DNA of 64,000 nucleotides, from the NCBI GenBank assembly GCA_963810615.1, contig CAWEOA010000007.1:586198-650197 (forward strand). The letters are read 5' to 3'. Within the stretch, counting starts at the first letter, position 1. Each line of letters starts with the position of its first letter. The position numbers and the translations under genes are program-made. The DNA is from JARRQJ01 sp963810615. GTDB lineage: Bacteria; Pseudomonadota; Gammaproteobacteria; DRLM01. This document shows positions 36,994 through 46,491 of the stretch, in pieces. Under the pieces are notes generated by a model. It ran no database searches and was not told the DNA's origin. It saw only the letters and a program-made list of their open reading frames with translations.

Positions 36994-38376
36994 TTATGTG
37001 CCGTCGCTGGAGGGGATGCGCAACACCGTACCGACGTAGAGTCGATCGCCGTTAAGCTTGTTGGAGACGCGCAAGGTATGCACGCTGACCCCGTACTGAT
37101 CGGCGATGCCGGAAAGGGTATCACCCTTGGAGATGGTGTATTTCCGTTCGGCATTGGCCAGGGCGATCTTGGTGCCCGGCGGGGCATTCTCGCGAAAATA
37201 ATCCCTCACGCCGTCCACGATGGCTGCAGCCAGCCGCTTCTGATAGCCGGGCGATTTCAACTTCCGCTCTTCCTGAGGATTGGAGATGAAGGCCGTTTCT
37301 ATCAGCATGGACGGGATATCCGGGGCCTTGAGCACCACAAATCCGGCGTGCTCGATATGATGACGATGCAACCTGCCCACATTGCTCAGCTCGTCCAGCA
37401 CCTTGCTGCCAGCACGGTCACTGGCTTCGATGGTGGCGGTTTGCGACAGGTCCAAGAGCACTGATTTCAAGACATCGTCTTTATCATCCAGGCTGACGCC
37501 GCCCACCAGGTCCGCGGCATTTTCCTTTTCCGCCAGCCAGCGGGCCGCCTCGCTGCTGGCACCGCTTTCCGATAATACGTATACCGAAGACCCTTTGACG
37601 GAACGATCGTCTATGGCATCGGCATGAATGGAGATCATCAAGTCGGCCTTGGCTTCCCGCGCCTTAACCACGCGTTTGCGCAAGGGCACGAAATAATCAC
37701 CGTCGCGAATCATCACTGGCTTAATGCCGGGCTCGACGCTGAGCAGTTTCTGTAGTTGACGGGCGATGGCCAGGGTCACATTTTTCTCTTTGACCCCATG
37801 GGGGCCATGGGCACCGGGGTCGATACCGCCATGGCCGGCATCGATGGCAACCACCACATCACGAAGATGCGACTCGGAAGGCGCGTGGGCAACCACCACG
37901 GGTTCCGGGGTGGCGGGCGCGCTCTGGGCTACGGGGGCGGGAACAGCATTAGACACTGGCGCTGCTTTCGGCGCCGGCGCCGCGGTGGCACCGCCTTCTT
38001 GAAGGTCAACAACCAAACGGTATCCCTGATTGCCCGAGGACGGCTGCAGCACGAAACTCTTGGCTGTCACCTTGCCGCTAACATCCAGCACCAGGCGCAG
38101 GTCGCGGCCGTGACGAATGCCGCTGCGTACCGCCTGCACCAGGCTGCCGTTGATATTGACATTGGGCAGTGCGGATCGTAAGCGGGCATTGTCGAGATCG
38201 ATGACTACTCGAGCCGGATTAGGCAGTGTGAATACTTTATAGCTGGGGGAACTGCTGAGATCCAATACCAGGCGGCTGGTATCGGGGGCGACGGTATATC
38301 GCACCTCTCCGACCTTGACGGAGGCCAATACCGGCATGGAAATCATGACCAACAAAAGAGCCACTATTTTTTTCAT
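36994..38376 (-). CDS. amiB: N-acetylmuramoyl-L-alanine amidase (AmiB/AmiC type)
   Basis: Periplasmic amidase that cleaves septal peptidoglycan for daughter-cell separation. The 460 residues run: signal peptide (1-18, MKKIVALLLVMISMPVLA), AMIN domain (about 20-125) for septal targeting, a Pro/Ala linker, Amidase_3 domain (VAIDAGHGGIDPGAHG... ISIHADAID... MLIETAFISNPQEE) with zinc ligands, and a C-terminal LysM domain (YTISKGDTLSGIADQYGV). The ATG at 38376 is preferred. It follows tsaE, the usual gammaproteobacterial order tsaE-amiB-mutL; here mscL separates it from mutL. Confidence 0.95.
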   Translation of the reverse strand: MKKIVALLLVMISMPVLASVKVGEVRYTVAPDTSRLVLDLSSSPSYKVFTLPNPARVVIDLDNARLRSALPNVNINGSLVQAVRSGIRHGRDLRLVLDVSGKVTAKSFVLQPSSGNQGYRLVVDLQEGGATAAPAPKAAPVSNAVPAPVAQSAPATPEPVVVAHAPSESHLRDVVVAIDAGHGGIDPGAHGPHGVKEKNVTLAIARQLQKLLSVEPGIKPVMIRDGDYFVPLRKRVVKAREAKADLMISIHADAIDDRSVKGSSVYVLSESGASSEAARWLAEKENAADLVGGVSLDDKDDVLKSVLLDLSQTATIEASDRAGSKVLDELSNVGRLHRHHIEHAGFVVLKAPDIPSMLIETAFISNPQEERKLKSPGYQKRLAAAIVDGVRDYFRENAPPGTKIALANAERKYTISKGDTLSGIADQYGVSVHTLRVSNKLNGDRLYVGTVLRIPSSDGT

Positions 38377-38532
38377 GGTTGCGTCCCTGTACCCGCTCTT
38401 TGCGAAGGTATACATCAGCCTGGCGAATTTCGCAAGTATTATTGAATCGAATCTGGCGCTTATAGGCTCAACTTATCTCTTTCGCGGAGAATTAAGCGCT
38501 ATCTAGCTTCCACGATACGATATCGGCACAAA

Positions 38533-39003
38533 CTAGCCTTGGTTAAAACCGCCACCAAGGAATGCGGAGACGAGTTTTTCACCCGCGGCACCGTGGGCTT
38601 GCAACGCAAGTTGGCGACCCTCCGCAGCGTAGTCGATGATGAGCTTCACATCGGCGGGCGGGAGAAATCCTTCGCCCCGTTCGGGCCACTCCACCAAGAG
38701 CACGGCATTGCCATCCTGCAGTTCACGCAGGCCGAGATACTCCAGTTCCGCAGCGTCGCGGATGCGATAAAGATCCAGGTGATATACACGCCGCGCACCG
38801 ACTTCATACGGCTCTATCAGGGTATAGGTAGGACTCTTCACCGCGGCGTCATAACCCAATCCGCGCATGAAACCTCTCACTAAGGTGGTTTTGCCGGCGC
38901 CCAAGGGTCCATACAGATAGAAAACCATGGGATCATGGCAGGCCCCGGCCAGTCGCGCTCCCATCGCGACCATGGCCGCCTCATCGTGTACGGCAAGTCT
39001 CAT
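38533..39003 (-). CDS. tsaE: tRNA t6A synthesis ATPase TsaE
   Basis: ATPase partner of TsaB/TsaD in making N6-threonylcarbamoyladenosine in tRNA. The 156 residues contain the P-loop GPLGAGKTTLVRGFMRGLG (about 31-49), SPTYTLIEPYE and HLDLYRI with the conserved Asp, and LLVEWPERG. Its ATG overlaps the nnr stop by 4 bases, the common nnr-tsaE coupling. Yrd/TsaC is not in the window; YciO at 19.4 kb should not be taken as that partner. Confidence 0.95.
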   Translation of the reverse strand: MRLAVHDEAAMVAMGARLAGACHDPMVFYLYGPLGAGKTTLVRGFMRGLGYDAAVKSPTYTLIEPYEVGARRVYHLDLYRIRDAAELEYLGLRELQDGNAVLLVEWPERGEGFLPPADVKLIIDYAAEGRQLALQAHGAAGEKLVSAFLGGGFNQG

Positions 39004-40493
39004 GGCTGTGCTGGCGGATTCACCAGGCGGTGCAGCGGCTCCATTAAATCGCCGGCCATCAGGCCACGTTCACCACCCAGGGCCGCCGCGGCATCGCCGG
39101 CGCAGCCATGCAGATAGACACCAGCCAGCGCCGCCTGCCAGGGATTCAAGCCTTGCGCCAGCAAGCCAGCGATCACCCCGGTCAAGACATCGCCCATGCC
39201 GCCGGCCGCCATGCCGGGATTGCCGGTGTCGCACAGCGCCACCGGGTCGTGACCGTTGCATACCAGCGTCCCCGCCCCCTTCAATATCACCACCCCACCG
39301 TAGCGTTTGTGTAATTCACGTACCGCCTGCCAGCGGTCGGCCTGTACATCGCCGGCAGTAACATTCAACAAACGTGCGGCCTCGCCGGGATGGGGAGTTA
39401 GGATCCAATGGTTACGGCGCAACGGTTCCTGGGCCAAGAAATACAAGGCGTCGGCATCCACCACCATGGGCAGCGCGCTCTCCAGGACGGTACCGAATAA
39501 TGCCCTTCCCCACTCTGCGCGCCCCAAACCGGGACCGATGGCCAATACGCTCGCCTTGTTGAGGAGGGTCGGCAAGGCATCGCTGACGGCAACACCGTGG
39601 CACATCAACTCGGGGCAGGCCGCGTTCACTGCGGCGGCATGCGAGGGTTGGGTCGCCATGCTCACCAGGCCGGCGCCGACGCGCGCCGCCGCTTCCCCGG
39701 CCAAACGCACCGCGCCCGCCATACCCTGGTCGCCCCCCACTACCAACACATGACCGTGATGACCTTTATGGGCAATGCGCGCACGCGGCGGCAACAAGGA
39801 TTGCATCCAGTTCGAAGAGATGCGAAATGCGGGGGCGGGAACCTTCTGGTATATCTCCGCGGGAAGCTCGAGGTCATCGAAGTAGATATCGCCACCGTAG
39901 TCCGGACCCTGTCCGGTGAACAATCCTTGTTTCAAACCGATGAAGGTGAGGGTTTTGCTGGCCCGCACTGCAAGGCCGAGCGCGGTGCCGGTGTCCGTGT
40001 GCAGACCGGAAGGGATGTCCAAGGACAAGACCGGGGCCTGCTGGCGATTGATGACGGTGATCGCATCGCGATGCAAGCCGCTCACCTCCCGATCCAGACC
40101 CGTACCGAACATCGCGTCCACCACTACGTCGGCCTCCGGCCAGCGCTCCGCGACGAACGGCGAAACCTGCACCCCCGCCTTGAGCATGGCTTCGCAGGCG
40201 CGACGGGCGTCACCGCGTAATAATGCCGCTTCACCCAGCAATAACACCTCGACCTGCGCGCCGCCCTCATGGGCGAGCCGCGCTAACACGAAGCCGTCGC
40301 CGCCGTTGTTGCCGATACCGCACACTACCACCACATTGCGCGCCCGCGGCCAGCTTTCCCGCAACAAGTGCAAGGCCGCGGCACCGGCGCGGGTCATCAA
40401 GGTATATCCGGGGACGCCCATATCCGTAGCGGCGATGCGATCGAGCTCGCGCAAATCCTGCGCGCGATAAAGAGACTGGGGCAATTCACGCAT
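39000..40493 (-). CDS. nnr: Bifunctional NAD(P)H-hydrate epimerase/ADP-dependent dehydratase
   Basis: Repairs hydrated NAD(P)H. The N-terminal epimerase domain (about 1-215) has VVVCGIGNNGGDGFVLAR and DAMFGTGLDR. The C-terminal kinase-fold dehydratase has GHVLVVGGDQGMAGAVRLAG, TPHPGEAARLL, LKGAGT and the nucleotide-binding GNPGMAAGGMGDVLTGVIAG. The ATG at 40493 (MRELPQSLYRAQDL) gives about 497 residues; upstream in-frame starts at 40505 or 40532 are possible. It is divergent from queG with almost no gap, so promoters must overlap coding starts. Confidence 0.94.
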   Translation of the reverse strand: MRELPQSLYRAQDLRELDRIAATDMGVPGYTLMTRAGAAALHLLRESWPRARNVVVVCGIGNNGGDGFVLARLAHEGGAQVEVLLLGEAALLRGDARRACEAMLKAGVQVSPFVAERWPEADVVVDAMFGTGLDREVSGLHRDAITVINRQQAPVLSLDIPSGLHTDTGTALGLAVRASKTLTFIGLKQGLFTGQGPDYGGDIYFDDLELPAEIYQKVPAPAFRISSNWMQSLLPPRARIAHKGHHGHVLVVGGDQGMAGAVRLAGEAAARVGAGLVSMATQPSHAAAVNAACPELMCHGVAVSDALPTLLNKASVLAIGPGLGRAEWGRALFGTVLESALPMVVDADALYFLAQEPLRRNHWILTPHPGEAARLLNVTAGDVQADRWQAVRELHKRYGGVVILKGAGTLVCNGHDPVALCDTGNPGMAAGGMGDVLTGVIAGLLAQGLNPWQAALAGVYLHGCAGDAAAALGGERGLMAGDLMEPLHRLVNPPAQP

Positions 40494-40520
40494 GGGGCTG
40501 ATCATATTGGTTATCATATA

Positions 40521-41609
40521 ATGACTATGCATTCCTCACCAAAGCCTATCCGCGGCATTGACGACAGGGATTGGGGGCGCTTGGCCCTGGATATCAAATC
40601 CTGGGGCAAAGAACTCGGCTTTCAACAAGTCGGCATCTGCGATATCGAACTGGGCGAAGCGGAGAACCGGCTGCGCAACTGGTTGGCCGCGAGCCGTCAC
40701 GGCAGTATGGACTATATGGAACGGCACGGCACCAAGCGCAGCCGTCCGCAGCAATTGATCCCCGGCACCGTACGCATCATTTCCGCGCGCATGGATTATC
40801 TTCCTCCGCAGTGCGCCCCCGCCGAAGAGATCCTGGCCCAAAGCGCGCGCGCCTATGTGTCGCGCTACGCCCTGGGTCGGGATTATCACAAGGTCCTGCG
40901 CCGGCGACTGCGGCGACTGGCCGATCGCATCCTCGAGGTAACCGGCGACTTCGGCCACCGGGTGTTCGTGGACAGCGCCCCGGTATTGGAAAAGGCCGTT
41001 GCGGAAAAGGCCGGGTTGGGTTGGATAGGCAAGCATACAAATCTATTGCACCGGGAGGCCGGCTCCTGGTTTTTCCTTGGAGAACTCTACACCGATCTGC
41101 CCCTGCCGGTAGATACACCGGTCACAAATCACTGCGGCGCCTGCCGGGCCTGTATCGACGTATGCCCGACCCAGGCGATCGTGGCGCCCTATGAGCTCGA
41201 CGCCCGCCGCTGCATTTCCTATTTGACCATCGAGCTGCGCGGCAGCATCCCCGTCGAGTTCCGGCCCATGATCGGCAACCGCATCTACGGCTGCGACGAT
41301 TGCCAACTTGTATGCCCCTGGAACCGCTTTGCCCGCCTGAGCGACGAAACGGATTTCCTACCGCGCCACCGCTTGGATGCACCCCTGCTCATCGAGGTGT
41401 TTGCCTGGAGCGAGGATGAATTCCTGCTGCGCACTGAGGGCTCGGCCATCCGTCGCATCGGTTATGAATGCTGGTTGCGCAATATAGCCGTCGCCCTGGG
41501 TAATGCGCCTAGCGACATTAGCGTCATAGACGCCTTGAATGCCCGCCGTGATCACACATCGGCCCTGGTGCGCGAGCATGTCGCCTGGGCCCTGGCGCAG
41601 CACGTATAA
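40521..41609 (+). CDS. queG: Epoxyqueuosine reductase QueG
   Basis: Cobalamin- and iron-sulfur-dependent enzyme that makes queuosine from epoxyqueuosine in tRNA. The 362 residues include the catalytic region ARMDYLPP, RDYHKVLRRRLRRLA, and two 4Fe-4S motifs (CGACRACIDVCP and CDDCQLVCPWNRF). A C-terminal HEAT-like part has VREHVAWAL. The start at 40521, or 40527, is in the short divergent spacer with nnr and has no clear ribosome site. It converges on orn. Confidence 0.94.
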   Translation: MTMHSSPKPIRGIDDRDWGRLALDIKSWGKELGFQQVGICDIELGEAENRLRNWLAASRHGSMDYMERHGTKRSRPQQLIPGTVRIISARMDYLPPQCAPAEEILAQSARAYVSRYALGRDYHKVLRRRLRRLADRILEVTGDFGHRVFVDSAPVLEKAVAEKAGLGWIGKHTNLLHREAGSWFFLGELYTDLPLPVDTPVTNHCGACRACIDVCPTQAIVAPYELDARRCISYLTIELRGSIPVEFRPMIGNRIYGCDDCQLVCPWNRFARLSDETDFLPRHRLDAPLLIEVFAWSEDEFLLRTEGSAIRRIGYECWLRNIAVALGNAPSDISVIDALNARRDHTSALVREHVAWALAQHV

Positions 41610-41636
41610 CCCTCGTCTTTCATTACGCGGAGATAG

Positions 41637-42194
41637 TTAGGGGTTTCCCGGCCTGCAGAAGAAATTCTGACCGTAATATCGCAGCTCATTGATGGAATCG
41701 CGGATATCGTCCAGGGCCAAATGGTTGCTTTCCTTGCTATAGCCGCCGTAAACCGCGGGAAACCAGCGGCGCGACAGCTCCTTGATGGTACTGACATCCA
41801 GATTGCGATAATGAAAATAGCTCTCCAAATCCGGCATGCAGCGGGCGAGAAAGCGACGGTCCTGGCAAATGCTGTTGCCGCACATCGGCGAAGTACGGGG
41901 CGCCACGTGCTTGGCGAGAAACTCCAGGGTCAGTTGCTCGGCCTGTACCTCGGTATAGTGACTGGTGCGCACCCGCTCAAGCAAACCGGACTTGCTGTGC
42001 TGATTCTTATTCCAGTCATCCATCCCGTTCAAGATGCTCTCGTCCTGATGAATGGCGATTACCGGCCCTTCTTCCAGGATATTTAAGGCGCTGTCGGTGA
42101 CAATCGTCGCGATCTCGATGATATAATCCCTGTTGGTATCGAGACCGGTCATTTCCAGATCGATCCAGATCAAATTTAACGGATCCTGACTCAT
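41637..42194 (-). CDS. orn: Oligoribonuclease
   Basis: 3'-5' exonuclease that degrades two-nucleotide RNAs and pGpG. The 185 residues have the DEDDh motifs: WIDLEMTGLD (first Asp and Glu), CGNSICQDRRFL, and YSKESNHLALDDIRDSI near the end. The ATG at 42194 follows AAGGAG, a good ribosome site. It is divergent from the M48 peptidase gene, as in several Gammaproteobacteria. As the enzyme that removes pGpG, it links to the c-di-GMP enzyme at 54 kb. Confidence 0.96.
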   Translation of the reverse strand: MSQDPLNLIWIDLEMTGLDTNRDYIIEIATIVTDSALNILEEGPVIAIHQDESILNGMDDWNKNQHSKSGLLERVRTSHYTEVQAEQLTLEFLAKHVAPRTSPMCGNSICQDRRFLARCMPDLESYFHYRNLDVSTIKELSRRWFPAVYGGYSKESNHLALDDIRDSINELRYYGQNFFCRPGNP

Positions 42195-42269
42195 TACAGC
42201 TCCTTCCATTCCGCGTGCTGGATGATTGTATCAAAACCTTACCTCAATAGCGGCTGAGCCTACCATCCC

Positions 42270-43529
42270 ATGAACGGATTCACCCTTGTTTTTTTGACCT
42301 TTGTCCTGGCCACCAGTGCCGTCCTTTTGTGGCTGGCGCAGCGCCAGCTCCACAACGCCCGGCGCCACCGTGAGCAGGTACCCGAGGCCTTTCGCGACCA
42401 GATCGGTCTGGCGGTGCACGAAAAGGCCGCCGACTATACCGCCACGAAGATGCGGCTGGAACAGATCGACATCGTAATTGGCGCCCTCCTGGTACTGGGC
42501 TGGACGCTGGCCGGCGGCTTGAATGCCCTGGCCGCGCTATGGGATACGAGCGGCTGGAGCGATCTCGCCACCGGTACCGGTCTCGTCATCAGCGTGTTGC
42601 TGCTGATGGCAGTGCTCGACATGCCCATGGACCTGTACCGCACCTTTATAGTGGAAGCAAAATTCGGCTTCAATCGCACCACCCTGGCCCTCTATTTCAG
42701 CGATGTCGTGAAACAAGGCTTCATCTTTCTGCTGCTGGGTACGCCGCTCATCGCCTTACTGCTGTGGCTGGTGGGCAATGCCGGCAGCTGGTGGTGGCTC
42801 TATGGCTGGCTGACGTGGACGACGTTCACCTTGGTCATGTTCTGGCTCTATCCCACGGTGATCGCACCGCTGTTCAATCGCTTCACGCCCTTGGAGGACG
42901 AAGCCCTGCGCGAAAAGATCGTCAAGCTGCTGCAGCGCTGCGGTTTCAATGCAGACGGCATCTATGTCATGGACGGCTCGAAACGTTCCCAGCACGGCAA
43001 CGCCTACTTCACCGGCTTCGGCACCAATAAGCGCATCGTCTTCTTCGACACCCTGTTGAAGAGTCTGCAAGCCGATGAAATCGAGGCGGTACTGGCCCAT
43101 GAACTCGGACACTTCAAGCACGGTCACGTGCGCCAACGCTTGATCCTGGTTACCCTCACCAGCTTGGTGGGTTTTGCCACCCTGGGAATGCTGATCAATG
43201 CGCCATGGTTCTACACCGGTCTCGGCGTTGAGCATATATCCTATGCCACGGCCATGGTGCTGTTCCTGCTGGTGACACCCTATTTTTCCGCCGTGCTCAA
43301 ACCCGTCTCATCGTATTGGATGCGCAAACACGAATTCGAGGCCGACGATTATGCCGCCACCCAAACCAACGCCCGCAATTTGATACAGGCATTGGTCAAG
43401 CTCTATAAGGAGAACGCCGCCAGCTTGACGCCGGACAGCCTCTATTCCGCCTATCACGACTCACATCCGCCCGCGCCGATACGGATATCGCATCTGGCCG
43501 CTAAATTATCCGCGCCCAACGGCTCCTGA
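42270..43529 (+). CDS. M48 family metallopeptidase (Ste24-like)
   Basis: Membrane zinc protease like CAAX prenyl protease 1 (Ste24), 419 residues. Several membrane helices fill the first 330 residues. The zinc motif HELGH lies near residue 275 in EAVLAHELGHFKHGHV, and the distal ligand Glu is in EFEADDYAA. The core KRSQHGNAYFTGFGTNKRIVFFD is conserved in the family. Bacteria lack prenylated CAAX proteins, so the substrate is unknown. It lies between orn and rsgA, an order seen in other Gammaproteobacteria. Confidence 0.94.
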   Translation: MNGFTLVFLTFVLATSAVLLWLAQRQLHNARRHREQVPEAFRDQIGLAVHEKAADYTATKMRLEQIDIVIGALLVLGWTLAGGLNALAALWDTSGWSDLATGTGLVISVLLLMAVLDMPMDLYRTFIVEAKFGFNRTTLALYFSDVVKQGFIFLLLGTPLIALLLWLVGNAGSWWWLYGWLTWTTFTLVMFWLYPTVIAPLFNRFTPLEDEALREKIVKLLQRCGFNADGIYVMDGSKRSQHGNAYFTGFGTNKRIVFFDTLLKSLQADEIEAVLAHELGHFKHGHVRQRLILVTLTSLVGFATLGMLINAPWFYTGLGVEHISYATAMVLFLLVTPYFSAVLKPVSSYWMRKHEFEADDYAATQTNARNLIQALVKLYKENAASLTPDSLYSAYHDSHPPAPIRISHLAAKLSAPNGS

Positions 43530-43548
43530 ACTGCGACTACCCATACTC

Positions 43549-44547
43549 ATGGCGAAACGTTTCCCACCACGCTACGGCAAAAATAAACCGCGCTCTATCT
43601 TAAAGAATGATGCTTCCGAGACAAGCTCGGGACAGACCGGACTGATTATCAGCAATTACGGACAGACCCTGGATGTCGAGGATCAAGCCGGTGACATTCA
43701 CCGTTGCACGGTGCGCAAAAAGATCGATAGCCTGGTATGCGGCGATAAGGTCTTATGGATACCCTCCAGCGGTGACGAAGGCGTGATCGTCGCACTGCAG
43801 CCGCGCCAATCCCTGCTGGTGCGTCCCGACAGTAGCGGCAGCCTGAAACCGGTTGCCGCCAATGTGAATCAACTCATCGTGGTGATAGCGCCGCGTCCAC
43901 CCACCGATTCCGCTTACGCATCCGAACAGGAGTTGCTGTTCGATACCTCGCTGATCGATCGCTACCTGGTGGCCGCGGAACTCAGCGGTATCCATGCCTT
44001 GATAGTGATCAACAAGATCGACCTGTTCTCCGCGGACGCCTTGGCGCGCACCCGGCTCTATATGGAGACCTATCAAGACATCGGTTACGAGGTACTGTTT
44101 ACCAGCACCAAGCAGGCCCCCGCCGACGATGAATTGAGCGAAGCACTCAAAGGACACATCAGCGTGTTCTGCGGGCCTTCGGGAGTGGGGAAATCATCCT
44201 TGGTAAAGCTTGTGCTGCCTGAGCAGGAGATTCGTATCGGCGAGCTTTCCGCCGCCAGCGGCACCGGCCGCCATACCACCACGCTCACCATGCTGTACCG
44301 CCTTGAACACGGCGGAGCGCTCATCGACTCCCCCGGCGTCCGCGACTTCGGTCTATGGCACGTCGGACCGGCGCAAGTCGCCAGAGGCTTTATAGAATTT
44401 CAGGACCACGCCGCAGACTGCCGCTTCGCCGATTGCTCTCATCTAAGCGAACCGGGCTGCGCCGTGCAACAGGCGGTGCAATCCGGCCGGATCAGCGCCG
44501 CCCGCCTCGCCAGCTATCGGCGCATCGCGGCATCACTGCAGCATTAA
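43549..44547 (+). CDS. rsgA: Ribosome small-subunit GTPase RsgA
   Basis: Circularly permuted GTPase that checks late 30S assembly. The 332 residues have an N-terminal OB fold (about 25-110). The GTPase motifs come in permuted order: NKIDL (G4), then GPSGVGKSSLVK (G1) and DSPGVRDFGLW (G3). A C-terminal zinc-binding domain carries CRFADCSHLSEPGC. The ATG at 43549 lies 20 bases after the M48 gene. It converges on the nsrR-like gene with only two bases between stops. Confidence 0.95.
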   Translation: MAKRFPPRYGKNKPRSILKNDASETSSGQTGLIISNYGQTLDVEDQAGDIHRCTVRKKIDSLVCGDKVLWIPSSGDEGVIVALQPRQSLLVRPDSSGSLKPVAANVNQLIVVIAPRPPTDSAYASEQELLFDTSLIDRYLVAAELSGIHALIVINKIDLFSADALARTRLYMETYQDIGYEVLFTSTKQAPADDELSEALKGHISVFCGPSGVGKSSLVKLVLPEQEIRIGELSAASGTGRHTTTLTMLYRLEHGGALIDSPGVRDFGLWHVGPAQVARGFIEFQDHAADCRFADCSHLSEPGCAVQQAVQSGRISAARLASYRRIAASLQH

Positions 44548-44549
44548 GC

Positions 44550-44993
44550 CTAGCCGGCATCGGCAACCTTCAGTACCGAGCGCAACCAATCCTTGTTTTC
44601 CAGCACATCCGCCAGGGTGTAGCGGTCCAGGACACCCATGAATGCCCGCCGTGCCTCGTAAAGCGCGCTTTTTAAGATACAGGCAGCCGCGATAGGACAG
44701 GTGTTGCGTTCCTGGTCGAAACATTCCACCAGGTCAAAGCTCACTTCGGTATGCCGTACCACGTCGCCGATATTGATCTCCGCCGCCGGCCGCGCCAGGG
44801 TGATACCGCCGCCCCGACCGCGGGTGCTGTGAATGAAGCCTTGCGTAGCCAGGTTATGGACCACCTTCACCAGATGGTTGCGGGAAATTCCGTAGCTTTG
44901 CGCTATATCGGTGATGGTCGCCATGCGCCGCGGATTGAGTCCCAGATAGAGCAGTACCCGCAGAGAATAATCGGTGTAGAGGGTCAATTGCAT
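44550..44993 (-). CDS. nsrR: Rrf2 family nitric-oxide-sensing repressor NsrR
   Basis: Iron-sulfur repressor of nitrosative-stress genes, 147 residues. It has an N-terminal winged helix (MQLTLYTDYSLRVLLYLGLN, with ISRNHLVKVVHNL in the recognition helix) and three conserved cysteines, C91, C99 and C105, in a CFDQERNTCPIAAAC arrangement that fits NsrR ligands. The ATG at 44993 gives the correct opening. It follows a membrane protein gene at 45025-45438 by 31 bases. No known NsrR target (hmp, norB) is nearby. Confidence 0.88.
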   Translation of the reverse strand: MQLTLYTDYSLRVLLYLGLNPRRMATITDIAQSYGISRNHLVKVVHNLATQGFIHSTRGRGGGITLARPAAEINIGDVVRHTEVSFDLVECFDQERNTCPIAAACILKSALYEARRAFMGVLDRYTLADVLENKDWLRSVLKVADAG

Positions 44994-45024
44994 AGTGCGC
45001 TTTCTACAGGAGTCCCGCCATCCG

Positions 45025-45438
45025 TCACCAAAGCACCGCGGCCTTGACCGATTCCGGATCCACCAGCAACAAGGCCGTCGCAATCACCAGCCCGCGCACC
45101 AAGAGTATCGCCTTGGCCTGGCTATGGTGTTCGCCGCGCGCCTCCTGATTGCCGCCGAATATCCTGCGCGCCGTCTGTATTTGCAGAAAGTACAGCGCAT
45201 ACAAGGTCAATATCAGGCCGAAATGCATCCAGATTAAAAACGAAAATATCTCTTCGTGGACGATGAGACGCTTGTACCAATCATGGGTGAGATAGAGGTA
45301 AAAGGGAAACAGGATGTCGGTGATTATAATCAGCACCATCACCGGCACATGGAACCAGCGGAAGCGCGAATAATAATAGGCGGCGATCATCAGCACATAA
45401 GTGGCCAAAACGAACCAGACCGTTCCGACCGTAATCAT
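45025..45438 (-). CDS. Small polytopic membrane protein, unknown function
   Basis: I do not recognise a family with confidence. The 137 residues show four hydrophobic segments (about 4-22, 30-50, 63-88, 108-125). Several histidines lie near membrane edges (WFHVPVM, THDWY, HEEIFSFLIWMHFGL), vaguely like small haem- or metal-handling membrane proteins such as the DUF420 group. It lies upstream of, and probably with, nsrR, so a role in nitric-oxide or respiratory stress is a guess. The start at 45438 is plausible. Confidence 0.72.
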   Translation of the reverse strand: MITVGTVWFVLATYVLMIAAYYYSRFRWFHVPVMVLIIITDILFPFYLYLTHDWYKRLIVHEEIFSFLIWMHFGLILTLYALYFLQIQTARRIFGGNQEARGEHHSQAKAILLVRGLVIATALLLVDPESVKAAVLW

Positions 45439-45531
45439 GATGTCTTCATGCCGTTAGTGGCTCCCGGGTGGATCATCTGCACGATGATACTCCCTTACCC
45501 AAGGATTTATCCGCTTGCTTAGGCCCTAGGA

Positions 45532-46137
45532 TCAAATCGACTTGCGTCCGGCGAAGGCATGGGACAAGGTCCCGCCGTCGATATATTCCAGCTCACCGCC
45601 CAGCGGCACCCCATGGGCGATACGGCTGGCCTTGATGCCGCGCGCATGCACCATCTCGCTGACATAATGCGCCGTCGCCTCTCCTTCTACCGTGGGATTG
45701 GTGGCGAGTATCACCTCGTTGATGCCGCCGCCGTCCAGGCGTGCCGCCAGCTGCTCCAGCCCCAGTTCCTCGGGACCGATGCCGTCCAGGGGTGAGAGAT
45801 GCCCCATCAGCACAAAATACAGTCCCCGGTATCCGGTGGATTGTTCCAATGCCTGGACATCCACCGGCGACTCCACCACGCATAACAGGCTGTGATCGCG
45901 TTGCGCGCTGCCGCATAAGGGACAGATTTCCTGCTCCGTCAGGGTGCGGCACATTTTACAGCGACCCACCCGCTCCAGCGCCGCCGCCAGGGTCTCGGCC
46001 AGACGACGGCCGCCCTCGCGATTATGCTGCAGCACATGATACGTCATACGTTGCGCCGATTTCGGGCCGACACCGGGTAGGCAGCGCAAGGCCTCCATCA
46101 ACTGCACGATGAGGGATTTGTCGCGCACCAGGCTCAT
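45532..46137 (-). CDS. recR: Recombination mediator RecR
   Basis: RecFOR pathway protein that helps load RecA at gaps. The 201 residues have an N-terminal helix-hairpin-helix (LRCLPGVGPKSAQRMTYHVL), a four-Cys zinc finger (CKMC...CPLC, about 57-72), and a Toprim domain (LLCVVESPVDVQALE). The ending includes ASRIAHGVPLGGELEYIDGGT. The start overlaps the ybaB stop by one base (TAATG). It belongs to the conserved dnaX-ybaB-recR operon. Confidence 0.97.
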   Translation of the reverse strand: MSLVRDKSLIVQLMEALRCLPGVGPKSAQRMTYHVLQHNREGGRRLAETLAAALERVGRCKMCRTLTEQEICPLCGSAQRDHSLLCVVESPVDVQALEQSTGYRGLYFVLMGHLSPLDGIGPEELGLEQLAARLDGGGINEVILATNPTVEGEATAHYVSEMVHARGIKASRIAHGVPLGGELEYIDGGTLSHAFAGRKSI

Positions 46138-46460
46138 TAGAACGGCATCTTGAAACCGCTGGGCAGACCCATGCCTGCGGTCAGGCCGGACATTTTTTCC
46201 TGAGTGGTGCTTTCCACCTTACGCACCGCGTCATTGACCGCGGCCGCCAGCAGATCCTCCAGCATTTCCTTATCTTCCTTAAGGAGGCTGTCGTCGATAG
46301 TCACCCGTTTCACATCGTGACGGCCGGTCATGACCACGCTGACCATCCCGCCGCCGGCCTGTCCGGTCACTTCCATGTCCGCCAGTTCCGCCTGCGCCTT
46401 TTGCATGGTTTCCTGCATGCGCTGGGCCTGCTTCATCAAATTTCCTAGCCCACCTTTCAT
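46137..46460 (-). CDS. ybaB: YbaB/EbfC family nucleoid-associated protein
   Basis: Small DNA-binding dimer, 107 residues, between dnaX and recR as in most proteobacteria. It opens with MKGGLGNLMKQAQRMQETMQKAQAELAD, a coiled helical tweezer arm, followed by VTGQAGGGMVSVVMTGRHDV and a C-terminal helix. The ATG at 46460 follows a good ribosome site (GAGGAGGTAGCT). It is translationally coupled to recR. Confidence 0.96.
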   Translation of the reverse strand: MKGGLGNLMKQAQRMQETMQKAQAELADMEVTGQAGGGMVSVVMTGRHDVKRVTIDDSLLKEDKEMLEDLLAAAVNDAVRKVESTTQEKMSGLTAGMGLPSGFKMPF

Positions 46461-46491
46461 AGCTACCTCCTCGTCATGTCTTCAATAGTCG

